Part shown: positions 10,748 through 22,439 of the stretch, piece after piece | Numbering within the stretch: position 1 is the first letter of the stretch | Layout: every line of letters begins with the position of its first letter | DNA from: Cristatella mucedo | Lineage: Eukaryota; Bryozoa; Phylactolaemata; Cristatellidae | Direction: 5' to 3' | DNA length: 64,000 nucleotides | Assembly: GCA_009760855.2 (NCBI GenBank) | Contig: WPIO01000137.1 | Location: forward strand, 62,001 to 126,000 | Position numbers and translations under genes: made by a program | Notes under the pieces: generated by a model | The model's database searches: none | Seen by the model: only the letters and a program-made list of their open reading frames with translations | Told to the model about the DNA's origin: nothing

Positions 10748-10784
10748 GGCTTTTTAGTGCCAAAACAGTGTATAGCTACACAAG
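10748..10784 (+). CDS. PTP domain D1, exon 3 (ATQG)
   Basis: A 37-nt microexon between tttgcag and G|GTACGT. It encodes GFLVPKQCIATQ and the first base of Gly, continuing YIDG...IATQGP, a conserved structural motif. In D2 the matching residues are fused to the next exon, so this intron is present only in D1. Confidence 0.92.
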
Positions 10785-10902
10785 GTACGTTGTCTCTTGT
10801 ATTATCTCGCTTTGGCATTGTGAGCATGCACATAGCAAGCCAACACTTTTTCTGGCATTCGCCATAAATAGAGTTTGGACTATATTAATGCGATTTTGTC
10901 AG

Positions 10903-11000
10903 GTCCATCTGCTAAGACCGTTGATGACTTTTGGCAAATGGTGTGGCAGCAGAGATGTTCTATCATTGTGATGCTAATTGACTACATCGAACATGCACAG
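10903..11000 (+). CDS. PTP domain D1, exon 4 (DFWQMVWQQ)
   Basis: Acceptor gattttgtcag, donor CAG|GTAAGT. It encodes (G)PSAKTVDDFWQMVWQQ then RCSIIVMLIDYIEHAQ. This fits the family consensus TxxDFWxMVWE...IVML. It ends in phase 0. Confidence 0.95.
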
Positions 11001-11592
11001 GTAAGTTGTGCCTTGTGCATGAAGTATTGGTATCTGGCAGGCATATATGTGAAATCTGGCACCCACATTCTAGTGCATTTTGTGTGTGTGTTTACCTATG
11101 CCTATGTGCAGACTAGGGATATGTGAACGTATCTGAACGGGCGTGCATGTCTGTTGGTACACCCCCAACACTCGTGTGCACCCCTTTCTTCCTAAATCCT
11201 GCTACTTATGCATTTCCTGTACTTTCAAAAAAGGCTGGTTTCTTCTGACCCCGAATAGATAAGATTGAGTGAAGTCGTCGTTCTGCATTGTGCATTGTGC
11301 ATTAATTCTTATAAACTCTCTGGGTGCATAACCCACATAATCCTAGTGTCATTGCAATCTCGCTGTTTCTTTCTAAGCCATGGGATCACAGGGGTATCGA
11401 ATAGCCCCAATTTCTCAGCATTTCTAAATCGTCTGAATGATGCTGGCATTTTTTAGTGCTTGCCCATTGTAGAATAGTGCTTACAGCTTATGAATCGAGC
11501 CAATATTTATCTGAAGACTTGTAGAGCATGATTAATCTAGGACGTGTTGTGCTTAATCCCTCCAAGCAGCAGCAGCCTATGCTCTTATGCAG

Positions 11593-11709
11593 AAAAAATG
11601 CGAGAAGTACTTCCCGGTTGCGAGCTCTGCCGATTCCATCATCGAGGTCGGCATTCGATCGGTAGCCGAGTACGATACACACACGGTGACCACACTTCAT
11701 GTCCAGCAA
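11593..11709 (+). CDS. PTP domain D1, exon 5 (KCEKYFP)
   Basis: Acceptor ctcttatgcag, donor CAA|GTAAGT, 39 codons in phase 0. It begins KKCEKYFPVASSAD, matching the consensus K(C)xxYWP with Phe for Trp, and continues into the beta strands before the WPD loop (SVAEYDTHTVTTLHVQQ). Confidence 0.92.
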
Positions 11710-11816
11710 GTAAGTTGGCAGGTCAACTAGGTCTTTGTAGCATTATTTTGGACACTATCGTGAACTTAGAGGGGTCAATTTAGGGCAGCATGATTCAACA
11801 ATTCTGCCTTTGTTAG

Positions 11817-11974
11817 GATGGAGAGGCACGAGAAGTTCACCACTATCACTTCCTGTCGTGGCCAGACCAATCGGTCCCCCAGAACTGTGCTGACCTGTTG
11901 CTGTTCTACTGCAAGATACGTCATCGCATGAAGCAGCTTCGTCAAGATAGTGGTCCGGTCGTCGTGCACTGCAG
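11817..11974 (+). CDS. PTP domain D1, exon 6 (WPD loop, start of signature)
   Basis: Acceptor gcctttgttag, donor CAG|GTAGGA. It encodes REVHHYHFLSWPDQSVP, a complete WPD loop with the general-acid Asp. An amphipathic helix follows (LLLFYCKIRHRMKQL), then SGPVVVHCS, the first half of the catalytic signature. The exon ends two bases into the Ser codon, so the HC|SAGVGRTG signature is split by a phase-2 intron, as in D2. Confidence 0.96.
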
Positions 11975-12059
11975 GTAGGAATATCACAGTCCCAACTCTT
12001 ATGCAAATATTAAATAACTATAAGTGCCTTGCCCCAGACATGTAATCAATGACTGGATT

Positions 12060-12160
12060 GTGCTATTTGCAGATGATATAAAGCACCTAAAAAGTGATTG
12101 AGTTCTCGAAGGGCACATTAGCAAGCAAATAATCATTATTGTTACTGTTATTATTTCTAT
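12060..12160 (+). mobile_element. LINE-A tail fragment, diverged
   Basis: It contains 'gatataaagcacctaaaaag', 'gattgagttctcgaagggc' and an imperfect ATT tail. The LINE-A end is recognisable but decayed. It lies in the intron that splits the D1 signature. Confidence 0.65.
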
Positions 12161-13199
12161 TGCACGTGAGACCTCTGCTTGGCACTTTCGTTCGGCCAAT
12201 AATCATTTGTGGCTGATTCTTTGGTTAGATAAATGATTTAGGTCACATATTTTTCTTGAAAGGAGAGTTTCATGTAAGGTGGGAGCTAGCAGTGTGTCAT
12301 CAGTGGTCTAATGAAAATCGTTTTATTACCAGAACAGTCACAATAATTTAAGGATTGAGGAACAGCCCTGGGTAAGAGTGAAGATCAGCAGTTTTAGAAA
12401 GACCCTTGGACCAGAGACTAACACTGGGGTTAAATGCCTGCAAGCTTGCTGCATGACATAGAGTACTTATTTAAGGTAAGGCAGAAATCCTGCATCCTGG
12501 CAGCCTTGTGAGTGTGCCAGGATATTTTTTAATGATCATGTCATATTTATTGCAGGTGCTGCGTGCTAAGCTGTCTTAGTAGTGGTGCTAACCAGTAAGG
12601 TTATAGCTATATGCTAGGCACCTTTTGCTATATTACATGATCTTAATGCCTGCTGCTAAAACAGGTCAGATCATATGCAGTCTTATCAAATTAAAAGCTG
12701 GAAACGGGCATGCAAAAGATCTCATGGAATTCACCTGGTACATTATACCAGAGGCGACATATTGAGTTGAATCGATTAAAGACATGACCAATGCTATGGC
12801 CATCGGCTTCCGAACCATCTGATATCAAAAGGAGTGACAACATTGTGGCTGTGGTAATGTATTTGCATCTAATAGCATTCTTGATGCATCGTGGTCAAGT
12901 GTGGACAAATAGGACTCAGTGCTCTCGATCAAGATCTCACTTGGTTGACCGATTAAGGTGCTGCTGGGAAGAAGATATTATAATTTCTTCTTCAAAGTAC
13001 TAGAAAATTAGCACGACCCGTAACAGCGCTTCCCAAAATACCATGATGCATATGTACCCTCACTGGATTTTTGTATTGGCATCGACCCGAATCCTTTTAG
13101 GTGGTGAACAGCACTTATAGGTTCGCTCCATGAATGCATTTTGAGTAGCTCGCCAAGCTGAGGAGAAATTAATATCTGATTCAAACTTTGGTGTTTCAG

Positions 13200-13335
13200 T
13201 GCTGGGGTTGGTCGCACCGGCATATATATAGCATTCGACTACCTTTTGTTGTGCTTTGAATGTCAAAGTCGTCTGGACGTTGACAGCTGTGTGCTGAAGC
13301 TCCGTGATCAACGCATGCATATGGTGCAGACAAAG
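13200..13335 (+). CDS. PTP domain D1, exon 7 (AGVGRTG, Q loop)
   Basis: Acceptor ggtgtttcag, donor AAG|GTAGGG, 136 nt. It completes the signature as (S)AGVGRTGIYIAFDYLL, with Cys from the previous exon and Arg here, so HCxxGxxR is intact. It then gives LKLRDQRMHMVQTK, the Q-loop region that positions the catalytic water. All residues needed for catalysis are present, so D1 is predicted active. The expected following block (QYxFIHxA) is not found downstream. The matching D2 exon is also 136 nt with the same phases. Confidence 0.96.
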
Positions 13336-14051
13336 GTAGGGAGTGCTGCTGCTGACACACCGTCCTTGCAGTGCATTTGTTCATGGCAGCTGCCTGCCTT
13401 TATTCTAGAGAGGGCTCATACTATGTCTGCCTGCTGCTAGGCTTCATGATTTCACCGCTGCTGCACCAATTATTTGGTTTGAAAATGGCACTGCTGAGCA
13501 GCCATTGCTGTGAAATTCAAGAGGCATTGTAAAGAGCACGGGCAGCTTGCTCTTGTTTGCTGTTGGTGGTAATTTCAGAGAATTCACTGGTCGTGCTCCT
13601 CTTGCTAGCCAAACTCACTTTGCTTGTGCTTCAGTGACTGCCACAGATGGAAGTGCAGCAATAGCCTCCTTTCGTTGGGCTCGTGGTGACTCCTGGGTAG
13701 GCAAAGGAGAAGACGCAAGTCCCTAAGGGCATGTCTTTAGAATAATTTGCATGCATGTTATCGCCCATTGCGTGCTTCTCTAGATGACAGACATAGGTGC
13801 CAGTGCCAAGCTAGCATCCACACCGAGCTACTAACCACACTGTGTGCTTTATTTTATAACGACTGCTAATTAACTTGCTATCTCTAATCTCTCCATGTAG
13901 ATCTGATGTTAGCTTCTCCAATCAAGTAGTATTTTAAGCCTGGGCTAGGCTGGATCAGCAAATTTTTACCACTGAAATATCGGCTCTTTGGCCCAATAAA
14001 CTAGTGAAAAAGTAACCTGATTTAGCTGCATCGTTTACATAGCTGCAGGAG

Positions 14052-14125
14052 AGCCATGAATTTTAAGGTCGCTTGGACGTGAACAACTGTGTGCTGAAGC
14101 TCCTCGATCAGTGCCAATTATCTCC
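14052..14125 (+). pseudogene. Decayed partial copy of PTP D1 exon 7
   Basis: A segment containing 'gtcgcttggacgtgaacaac' and 'tgtgtgctgaagctcctcga' closely matches part of exon 7 (13267-13314: 'gtcgtctggacgttgacagc', 'tgtgtgctgaagctccgtga'), with scattered substitutions and loss of similarity on both sides. No splice sites flank it. It appears to be a remnant of a local duplication about 800 bases downstream of the real exon. Confidence 0.65.
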
Positions 14126-14361
14126 ATAGCTATCACCCCTGCTTGCAACAGAAAATAAAGGATTAGCCCAGTAAGATTGCAAACCCCTAACCTCGGTCCG
14201 GAAGAGCTAGTACCTTAACTCCCGGACTCAGAACCAGGGACTTCATCTCTAAACATCCTGGTGCTTGACTCAGCTGCTGAAATTTTCCCTGCTTCTGAGG
14301 TCTGGCCAAACTCGACGGGGCAAGCAATAATGCTACACTCAGTGGGATTGCCGGTGGTCAC

Positions 14362-14376
14362 GGGGGGGGGGGGGGG
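14362..14376 (+). repeat. Poly-G tract
   Basis: A run of 15 G residues followed by tggagg. It lies in the intron after the D1 signature exon. Confidence 0.95.
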
Positions 14377-15232
14377 TGGAGGCAGGGTTAATACCCCTTA
14401 CCTCAGCTGTGCTTGTGCCTAGGCCTAGCCTTATTCCTTTGCCAACAGACTATCACCAACGACGAAATTATGTCTTATTTCCATTCGATGAGCCACTGTT
14501 GAGTTCTGGTTGAATAAACTGAGCAAGTATTATGGATAGCTTTTTATTGAATATGGATCCAGCCTAACCTACAGGAAAATTGCTCATGCCATACCCTATT
14601 GATAAAAATCCTGGATAAAAAGTTTTTTCCAAAATTGCTAAAAGCTGTTCGTGGGGAAAGGCTTTAGCTATACGTTTTTTCAATCCAAGCCTTTCTTCGG
14701 CAAGCTCTATTAAATCTGGTGACTCTATTCTGCTCTGTCCACCCAGGGCCAATTTGCTGATGGTCACACAAGTTTATCACCCTTTATTTTAAAATACACG
14801 GTCAAAGTTTTCTTCATATAACTCAATTTTACCGAAGTATGTACTTTTTAGACTCAATCCAATCATGTGCTTCCATATACTGATTATAATTATTCCTATA
14901 CTTATACCCAAGTACTGAGTTACTTGTACATATACTTATACTTGAACCAAGTCTAACGCCTCCCTGCTCACCTGTCCTGACTGTCCCAGCTTAAAAAAAA
15001 AGATCAACGGTCACAAACAGGTGTTCGAACTTTAACGTTCGGACAGAACAAGGGCCCGAACATTTTTCTAGCGCTAGTAACTGGTAGGAGTCCAGCCAAT
15101 GCATTCGGGCAAGCCTACAGTCACTGAATACGAAAGCAACGTAGAAGTCTATACCCTGAGATATTAACTCTGTGTCAATAGAGTCAAATATTCCATGCTA
15201 CAAGATTATATGTGAAATAATTTGATTATGTA

Positions 15233-15247
15233 TAATATATACATATG

Positions 15248-15292
<45 letters not shown>

Positions 15293-15320
15293 ACATATAC
15301 ATATATATATATATATATAA
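15233..15320. repeat. AT/TATG microsatellite
   Basis: Alternating TA with interspersed TATG and TACA units, nearly palindromic at both ends. Confidence 0.95.
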
Positions 15321-15659
15321 TTTCAATACGGACTTAAAGTTTTTATGTTCATGCAGTATAATATTACATTCTACCAGATTAATTAGAAAAATGTGCCTGA
15401 TTCATCCTGATTTAGTTTTTGTGTATGTCTACCTGAACTCTTGTGCTCTTCCGGAGTATGGTTCCGTTTGCCACTCTAAGTGGGTCTATCTCTCAATCTT
15501 GTTCTGTCAGTCTTTGAATACCCACTGCCTGCATCTTTGTCTTAGGGCTTGGTCTCTTCCTGTGTCTCTTGTGCATATATGCTAGTTTTGCCATGCGTGC
15601 CCATATGCATGCATGTGTCCATGGTATTTGTATGTTTTTTCCTTTGACAAATTAATATC

Positions 15660-15770
15660 TGCCTGTCTCTCCATCTCTCCATCTCTCCATCTCTCAGTCT
15701 CTCGGCAACTCGGCCTCTCGGCCCCCTCGGCCTCTCCATCTCTCCGTCTCTCTATCTATCTATCTCTCTT

Positions 15771-15844
<74 letters not shown>

Positions 15845-15851
15845 TCTCCCC
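15660..15851 (+). repeat. CT-rich microsatellite
   Basis: Imperfect 'catctctc' units (15668-15750) pass into nearly pure (CT)n with a few interruptions. Long open frames here are artefacts of the repeat. Confidence 0.95.
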
Positions 15852-17289
15852 AGCCCCTCTGTACATCTCTCTACCTTTTAAGGCTGATTGCATTTGGTAT
15901 CGCCTGAATGTGCAGCACTAAGCATTTGTGAATGGAGCTGTGCCAAGTGGTAGCATCTAAAATTATTCTTCCAAGCCATCGACCTCCAAATAGTATAAGC
16001 TAGGAACAGCTTCTAGTCACCTGCTTTTCCGGCACCATATTGCTACACATAGCTGACTACGCCAGATAACATTTCTCCTGGATGTTTTTTTAAGCCGCAA
16101 ACCAAAGCCTTTCATCTCTCACTTGACCAGCTCTAAATTGTGTCTCCACTTTTGGTCGAGACTAAAAATGCTGGAAGTTGGTCGACCGAAGCTCTAGCTG
16201 CTCGAAATGTGCAGACTAGAGCTTGTTCCAGCAATCCACTTATCTATTGCCTAGCTTCATGCTGTAGAGGTTGCATCCACGACTCGTGGTATGCCCAGTC
16301 GTCGCCTGGCTGGCACTGTTGCATGACATGCAGAAATTTGAAACGCAACGAGCTGTCCGCATAATGCATGAGGGTAAGTTACGTTATATGCCACGACTAT
16401 TTAAGCATGCACATTCTGTGATGATCAAACGTTCTAGGAGCAATATGTGTTTTTACACAGAGCCGTCCTTTATGGTACGAGCACGCTAAAGTTTATTTTC
16501 GAGACATCTCAGTTGTCCTCATTATTCACTGCAAGTTCAGACATGGCAGCCGGCAAAGACAATTTTGAGTGTCCGGATTGGCAGGTGAGTTGCTCTCGGT
16601 GCAGGTGAGACGACTGAGCCATACTTACCTCTGAGCCAACGGAATCCTCGATGTTTCTACTTCTCCAAAGAAGATATACTGGGCAGCTGCAGATGAGAAT
16701 GCTTTTGTCTGCACAGTCAAGGTGGATAATCTGCGTTTAAGAACTAAACAATAAAATATGGCTAGGAAAGAAGAACCATCTATCATGGTCGTTCTCGTGA
16801 ATTACTTCCCAAAATCCATAAAAGGTGGGCCTTTGTACGATTTGCCTATTTCAATTTCATTTATGCAATTTTGCATGTGGGATAAGCATGGTAGTAGTGG
16901 GACATAATACTTAAGACGAGCCATTGACCAGCTCCACATGGCCTTGGGGAACTTCTGTTCCCCTCTGTCACGGTCAGACACTTAATCATATTACATAATA
17001 GTACAGTCAGGCAGCTTCTGAAATTATGCATGAACTGCATGTGTTTCCTAGAGGTCTACTCGTGCTCGGTGGGTGTACACGATGACATGTAAATTGTGCA
17101 GCGAAGAAAATTGCATATCAGTCATTCATTAGCCTACGAGGGTTGGAAGACAACTGCATTTCCATGTACCTAGTCTTCACGAGAGTGATGATATTGCTGG
17201 ATCATACCGATTCGCTGATCTGTTTACCTGATTTGGAAACGGTGTCTGTCTAGTCGTTTAAAAGTACAGCCCAAACCCCACGCCAATTG

Positions 17290-17742
17290 ACCAGCCTTGA
17301 AGACGCTTAGCTCCTTCATACCTAGCTGAACTGATGCATCAGTTTCAGCCTGTTGGCGCCCTCAGGTCGCGTGTGGACAATAAATTGGCTGTCTCTTTCC
17401 TCTGCTTCAAGACAGTTGGCGACAGAAGCTTTAGCTCTGCAGGTCCTAGACTGTGGAACTCGCTTCCACAATTCTTACGCAACGACAACTACTCTCCAAC
17501 TGCCGGCTATGGCACATCCTTTTCAGTGGTCCTGAGCTGCTACTTCTATGCTACTCACTACCTCAACTGATCTCCTGACTCTGCTATGCTTCCCACTCTT
17601 TCTTTGTTAAGTGAGACGAAGTCTGTTGGCTACCGAATGCTTACCGAAAGCCGCTTAGGCTGTGAGTGTGCTATACAAAACTCTCCTGTGTAACACTCAC
17701 ATGGTCCTTATGACTTTGTGGAGTTACTGACAGAGGTAGATA
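17290..17742 (+). mobile_element. LINE-B 3' fragment
   Basis: It encodes the end of LINE-B ORF2 (GDRSFSSAGPRLWNSLPQFL at 17420-17480) and the full 3' UTR, ending 'gagttactgacagaggtaga'. It is close to the copies at 4967-5304 and 61735-63390. The TTACA tail is lost. Confidence 0.85.
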
Positions 17743-17744
17743 CC

Positions 17745-18038
17745 TACCTGCCTGACCTTTTCCGGCTGGTCAGTGAGAATCTTCTGGCATCATGCCTTCG
17801 CCCTATCAACAGCTTGGCCATCAAACCTACGACCCGTAAGTTTACAGTGATGAATATTACCTGTTATGGTAGTAGCCCACATGCCGTAGCCCAGCACGTT
17901 GTGAAACGTCGACCGGCGGCCGCTACTAAGGTCCAATTCAAATTCGAAGGCCCATGTAAGCCGGGCCGGATAAACGCCAACGTGAATACAAGCTGCTTCA
18001 TCGCCATCGCCCAGTTGTTGGACAGCCTCTTAAATTAG
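17745..18038 (+). pseudogene. GC-rich ORF fragment with a Cys-box-like motif
   Basis: A GC-rich open frame of about 98 codons lies between LINE-B and SINE1 and ends at a TAG at 18036-18038. It reads LPDLFRLVSENLLASCLRPI, then basic AQHVVKRRPAAATKVQFKFE, then PGRINANVNTSCFIAIAQLL. The last block resembles the Cys box of ubiquitin-specific peptidases (NTC[FY]xNxxxQxL) with one extra residue. That is a motif-level similarity only. Absence of introns and repeat flanks suggest a piece of a transposon ORF or a retrocopy. No His box is visible because the fragment ends. Confidence 0.3.
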
Positions 18039-18040
18039 GC

Positions 18041-18192
18041 CTAGCTTGTTTGGTCTAGTGGTTAAGGTGCTCGCCCCGACCAAGGTCTGACAGAGGTCAT
18101 GGGCTCGAGCCCCGAGGCATATGTGAAGCGACTGAATAGAGATTAAGTTCTCTTGGACGCTATATAAAAGAATTATATTTAATTATATTTTA
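18041..18192 (+). mobile_element. SINE1 copy, near consensus
   Basis: Head 'tttggtctagtggttaagg' (A box, tRNA-Glu-like), then 'catgggctcgagccccgagg' (B box), then tail 'gagattaagttctcttgg', 'acgctatataaaa' and (ATT)-type A/T end. It is the clearest copy in sense orientation and abuts the GC-rich ORF fragment on its left. Confidence 0.9.
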
Positions 18193-18194
18193 CA

Positions 18195-21105
18195 AAGTGT
18201 CAGCTTGCTAAAAACTAAAGGGTCACTTATCTGCGATCTGGTGGTCCAGAAGAAGCTAGATGCATTTCTGCTTACCGAAACTTGAATGACGCCCTGTTCC
18301 AGTAGCTGCATTTCTTAGATCACTCCACCCTGGCTCTCATTCTATCAGTCCATGCGTTCTGACAAGGTTGGTGGGGGAGTTGCAATTGTTAGGTATAAGA
18401 TGTGCAGTTTTTCCCATGGGCCATCGTTTGAATCCACTGCAATCAGGCCATCATCAAAGACAATGCCTCTCACTGTTGGGATATACTGGCCTCCGTCTGG
18501 CTGTCTAAATTTGTTTATAGAGGAGTTTTCAGAGTTCCTCTCTAAAATATTTGCGTGTGACAGGCCTTTACTGATTGTAGGAGACTTCACTATTCACGTT
18601 GACAACATTAGCAACCGTCAGGTCCTCTCAATTATTTACCGTCTCGAGAATGTTGGTTTGGTCCAACACCTAAATCATACCACCCACCTCGGTGGCCTAA
18701 ATTTCGTGATCACTAAGGATGTCCTCCCCACTGACCTTGTGGTGTGCCCACTGACCCTCTCAGATGGTTGTTCGTTCTGGCTTACTGTTCCTGCTGCCTT
18801 GTACAAACAGGGTAACGTCGAACTTGTCAAACGACGGCAGCAGCAGCCTAGATACCCTCACTGATGCGATGAACATGACACTCAGGAGGGGTCTTGACAA
18901 GCATGCTCCCTTTCATTCTACCTGTGTTCAAAGTCATGGAGATTCCTTTCAATTAAAAAACTCCCAAAGATGAGACGGGTTAGGCACAGGCTTGAACGTC
19001 ATTTCAAGAAATAGTGGCCAGCCGCAGATCTAGTCAATTTCAAATACTTCCTGTGAGTTTACACCCAAAAGCTTAAAAAAAGCCAGGGCTTCTTTGTTCA
19101 TCCGAAAGCTGAATTCCTGCAAGTCAGACTATAAACAGATTTATAAGACAGTTAACCATTTACTGGGCAATGCTGTGAGCTCTGCCTCCCCGGAAATCAA
19201 GGAATCAGCCGAAAAGTGTTCAGGCTTCCTTTTTGAAAGAATTTGTGCACATTCCTGCCTCCGTTAAGCCCCCTCGGACTCAAGCAATCGCGGTTCCACA
19301 ACCTGCGACCTTCTTTAAAAGGTTCTCCGTGGTTTCTGCCTGCGACGTGGCTACCTTAATGAGGTCTGGCAAAACAGCTCGTCTCCTGAAGACCCTACAC
19401 TTTCATCTCTGTGGTATTCACTGGCAGACCAACTTAGTGCTGCAATAACCAAAATTTGTAAAGCTTCTCTGGGAAAAGGGGTCGTCAGCAAGTTCTTCAA
19501 ATCGGCATCCGTTAGCACCATAATTAAAAAGCCTGGATTAAACAACAAGGTCCTTGCAAGCTATCCCCAGTTTCCCTTACTAATTTCTTGTCAAAGATTC
19601 TTGAAAAAATTATTGCTAAGCTGCTGGTTGAACATATTGAAAAGAATTAAATGTCACAAACATTTCAATCCAAGTTTAAGAGGCTGCACTCCACTGAAAC
19701 TGCTCTACTTCGTGTAAACAATTACATTATACATGGTAATGACGACGGGAATGTCACTGCCCTAGCTCTGCTATATCTGTCTGCCACATTCGACATGATT
19801 GATCACGATTTTCAGCTTGAACGATAGAGAAGGACGATATGTGTGGCAGAAGAAGCACCAGCATTGCTTAAATCTTACTTGTCTGATCGTGTTCAAACGT
19901 GTCATGTGGGCGTCAGGTCTCACACACTCAAAGAGTCACCAGTGGAGTCCCTCCGGGGTCTATACTCAGTAACTCGCTGTTGTCCATTTACACGCAACCT
20001 CTGGGAAAAGCAATTAAGGCTCATGGAATAAGATATCACTTTTATGCTGACGATACTCAGTTGTATTTGTCATTCAAACGGTCCCAATCTGCTGCAGCAA
20101 CTGAGAAACTGAATGCTTGTCTGCCGACATTCAATCCTGGATGTCGGAAAGTGTCTGAAATTAAATAATGATAGAACAGAACTGCTGTTCATAGGACACC
20201 ATAAGCCTGTGGCTGGATTAAAAGGCTATACTCTACTAATAATTGATGCTATTGTGCGACTATCACCACCTGCTCGAAATGTGGGTGTCGTTTTTGACAG
20301 CTGCCTCAATTTTAAAAGCTTCATTTTGAAGACTGCTCCTACAGCTAGCCATCATGTCTGATCCCTATCCAAGATTAGGAGGAGTCTCCCAAAGCTGCTT
20401 GTAAAATATTAAACTAGCTCATTAGTTCTGTCTCGGCATAATTTTTGTAATTACCTTTTTGCCGGGCTACCAAAGAAAGCTATTAGGCTGCTGCAGCTGA
20501 CTATGAATATGGCTGCAAGGCTAATCTTCAAGTCCCAGAGTTTTGAGAACGTGTCTCCTTTGCTAAGAGAGCTAGGATGGATGCCGATTGAGCAATGGAT
20601 ACAGAGCTAATTTCTTATGCTGACCCACAAGGCCAGCCAGCCACGGCTTGGCTCCTTCGTACCTAGCTGAACTGCTGCACTAGTTTGAGCCTCTTCCCGC
20701 CCTTAGGCCCTGAGTTGACAATTAATTAGCTGTTTCATTCATCCACTTAAAGACCGTTGGAGACAGAAGCTTTAGCTCTGCAGGTCCTAGACTCAGGAAC
20801 TCGCTCCAACATGTGTTACCCGAAAAAAATACTCTGCTGCTGACCATCTGATGATCATGCTGCCGCTCTTGCTCTCAGTGGTCCTGAGCTGCTACTTCCA
20901 TGCTACTCACTATCTCAAATGCTCTCCTGACTGCTATGCTTCTCACTTTCACTTCGTTCCGTGAGACGAACTCGGTTGGCTACCGAAGGCTTTCCGAAAG
21001 CCGTTCAGGCTGTGATTGTGCTACAGAAACATTGCCTATGTAACATCCACATGGTCTTTAGGACTTCTTTTACTTACAAACAGAGATAAATTACATCACA
21101 TTACA
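18195..21105 (+). mobile_element. LINE-B, near full-length but decayed
   Basis: The element encodes, in broken frames, an apurinic-type endonuclease (LDAFLLTET near 18255; PLLIVGDFTIHVDN near 18570) and a reverse transcriptase. The RT motif FYADDTQLYLSF lies near 20040, and the thumb region SPPARNVGVVFDSCLNFKSF lies near 20265. It ends with the LINE-B 3' UTR and 'acagagataaattaca(t)'. FYADDTQLYLSF and the EN-RT layout fit the L2/CR1 part of the Jockey superfamily. Many stops show it cannot move by itself. The 5' end is uncertain. Confidence 0.88.
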
Positions 21106-21182
21106 TAAAATAATGACACTTGGTTTTACGAATCCTCTACTGACACTATACCTAAACCTCAAATCATTAAAATAAATAAATC

Positions 21183-21352
21183 CTAGCTGATTGAACTGCC
21201 TGGTTTGGTATAGCGACAGAAGACCATTTAAGGCTATCCCCACCATTTGCAGTGGCGATAAAGGATCGCTCACCACAGGAATCTAGCCCACGACCTCGGT
21301 TCCGAGGTCGTAAAAGCAACCGCCTTACCTAGTGTGCCATCGCTGTGCACCA
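21183..21352 (-). mobile_element. SINE2 copy
   Basis: On the minus strand: 'ggcacactaggtaaggcggt' (A box), 'cgtgggctagattcctg' (B box) and tail 'cttctgtcgctatacc'. This is the best preserved member of SINE2. Confidence 0.75.
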
Positions 21353-21354
21353 AT

Positions 21355-21890
21355 TTATTGGAGACAAGGCTTTATTCGGTAGGCTCCTAAAGCCTGGAGC
21401 TCACTTCCGACTGGCGTTCTGAAATACATCGACTTTACAAAACTTAAAATTTAGCTAAAGGTCGAGGTAGCTATCTTGGAGATTACTACGTTAATAGGAT
21501 TCGTTCTTTCTGTGCTAATGCAGTCCTTGATTGGCCTATTGTTAAAGGTTGTCGCCTGGCCAATGTCTACCCGAGGTCGCAGGCTGGAACCCTGAAGCAT
21601 AACGAATCTCCCGAATAGCGATTAATTTCACTTATGTCGCTATACAAATAAATTATATTTTCTTTGTTATGCATGCATACAATGTGCATGCTGTCACTAA
21701 CTGTATTTATATGTTCAGCCTACTCCTATCTCATCTACCCATGTTAAACTTGTTGAAGTTGTGTGTTTTACCGTCAGCCACTCGATCGTGCTTTCTTTAC
21801 ATCAAATTGGAAATGTCTAAAATGACATTAAGTTGTGAAGAGGACTAGAAAGTATTTAAATAGTATTTGTTTTGTTATTTTTAATACTGC
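21355..21890 (+). mobile_element. LINE-A fragment, diverged, with SINE1 nested inside
   Basis: The left part (21355-21460) matches the end of the LINE-A ORF ('cctaaagcctggagctcac'). The right part (21685-21890) matches the 3' UTR ('caatgtgcatgctgtcacta', 'atgacattaagttgtga'). SINE1 at 21538-21662 lies between them, so it inserted later. Confidence 0.6.
21538..21662 (+). mobile_element. SINE1 copy, diverged
   Basis: It has 'gttaaaggttgtcgcctggcc', 'cgcaggctggaaccctgaag' (B box), and tail 'gcgattaatttcacttatg', 'tcgctatacaaataaatt'. The order agrees with the SINE1 consensus. Confidence 0.7.
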
Positions 21891-22439
21891 AGCACGAACA
21901 TGCAGGGCTAATCTCTAGAGGAATAAAACATACTTATTTATGGTAGCACTGCTGTCTGCTCATACGCATTTAGGCAGTTTAAGCTGGATTATAATAGTCA
22001 TCTGCAGCACTGTCACAATCGCTTGGCAATCTAGAGCTAGCTCGATGTAAGCAATTTTTAGTATCGCCAATAGCCAAAGAGCTACCTCGAAATGTCTCCT
22101 AGCCACCAGACGGTGGTTCGTCCACCACAGGCCACACTGCCACTGCCTACATGTGTTGGAGACCAGTTTGGCTTGAGAGCAGGCATTTCGCATGAACCAG
22201 CTTGGGGCAGCACTCGGCTTTCTCGACTGCCTCCTCCTGATACCCCATCCTCTCACCCCTGAGTTAATGCAGCTCATGTTATATTGCAGGAGCTTCAGGC
22301 CTACACTAAGCCACTGAACGAGAGTAATTTCACGTCTGCCAGGCTTCCAGAGAACCAACCAAAGAACCGCAGTAGTTTGATACTGGCAGGTAGGGGGCTT
22401 CAGAGCTGCATCCCCACCAGTGGCTGAATGGAGCATTGA

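Noticed and set aside
14160-14290. Possible minus-strand SINE1 head
   Set aside because: A box and B box are only vaguely matched and no SINE1 tail is present.
14450-14520. Exon-like frame reading NYVLFPFDE after an acceptor-like caacag
   Set aside because: It faintly resembles the start of a phosphatase domain, but it has no donor, soon hits a stop and is out of register with the D2 exon at 24969.
16290-16375. Exon-like block KFETQRAVRIMHEG followed by GTAAGT
   Set aside because: It is not phosphatase-like. It may be a decayed LINE connection region, but similarity is too weak to assign.
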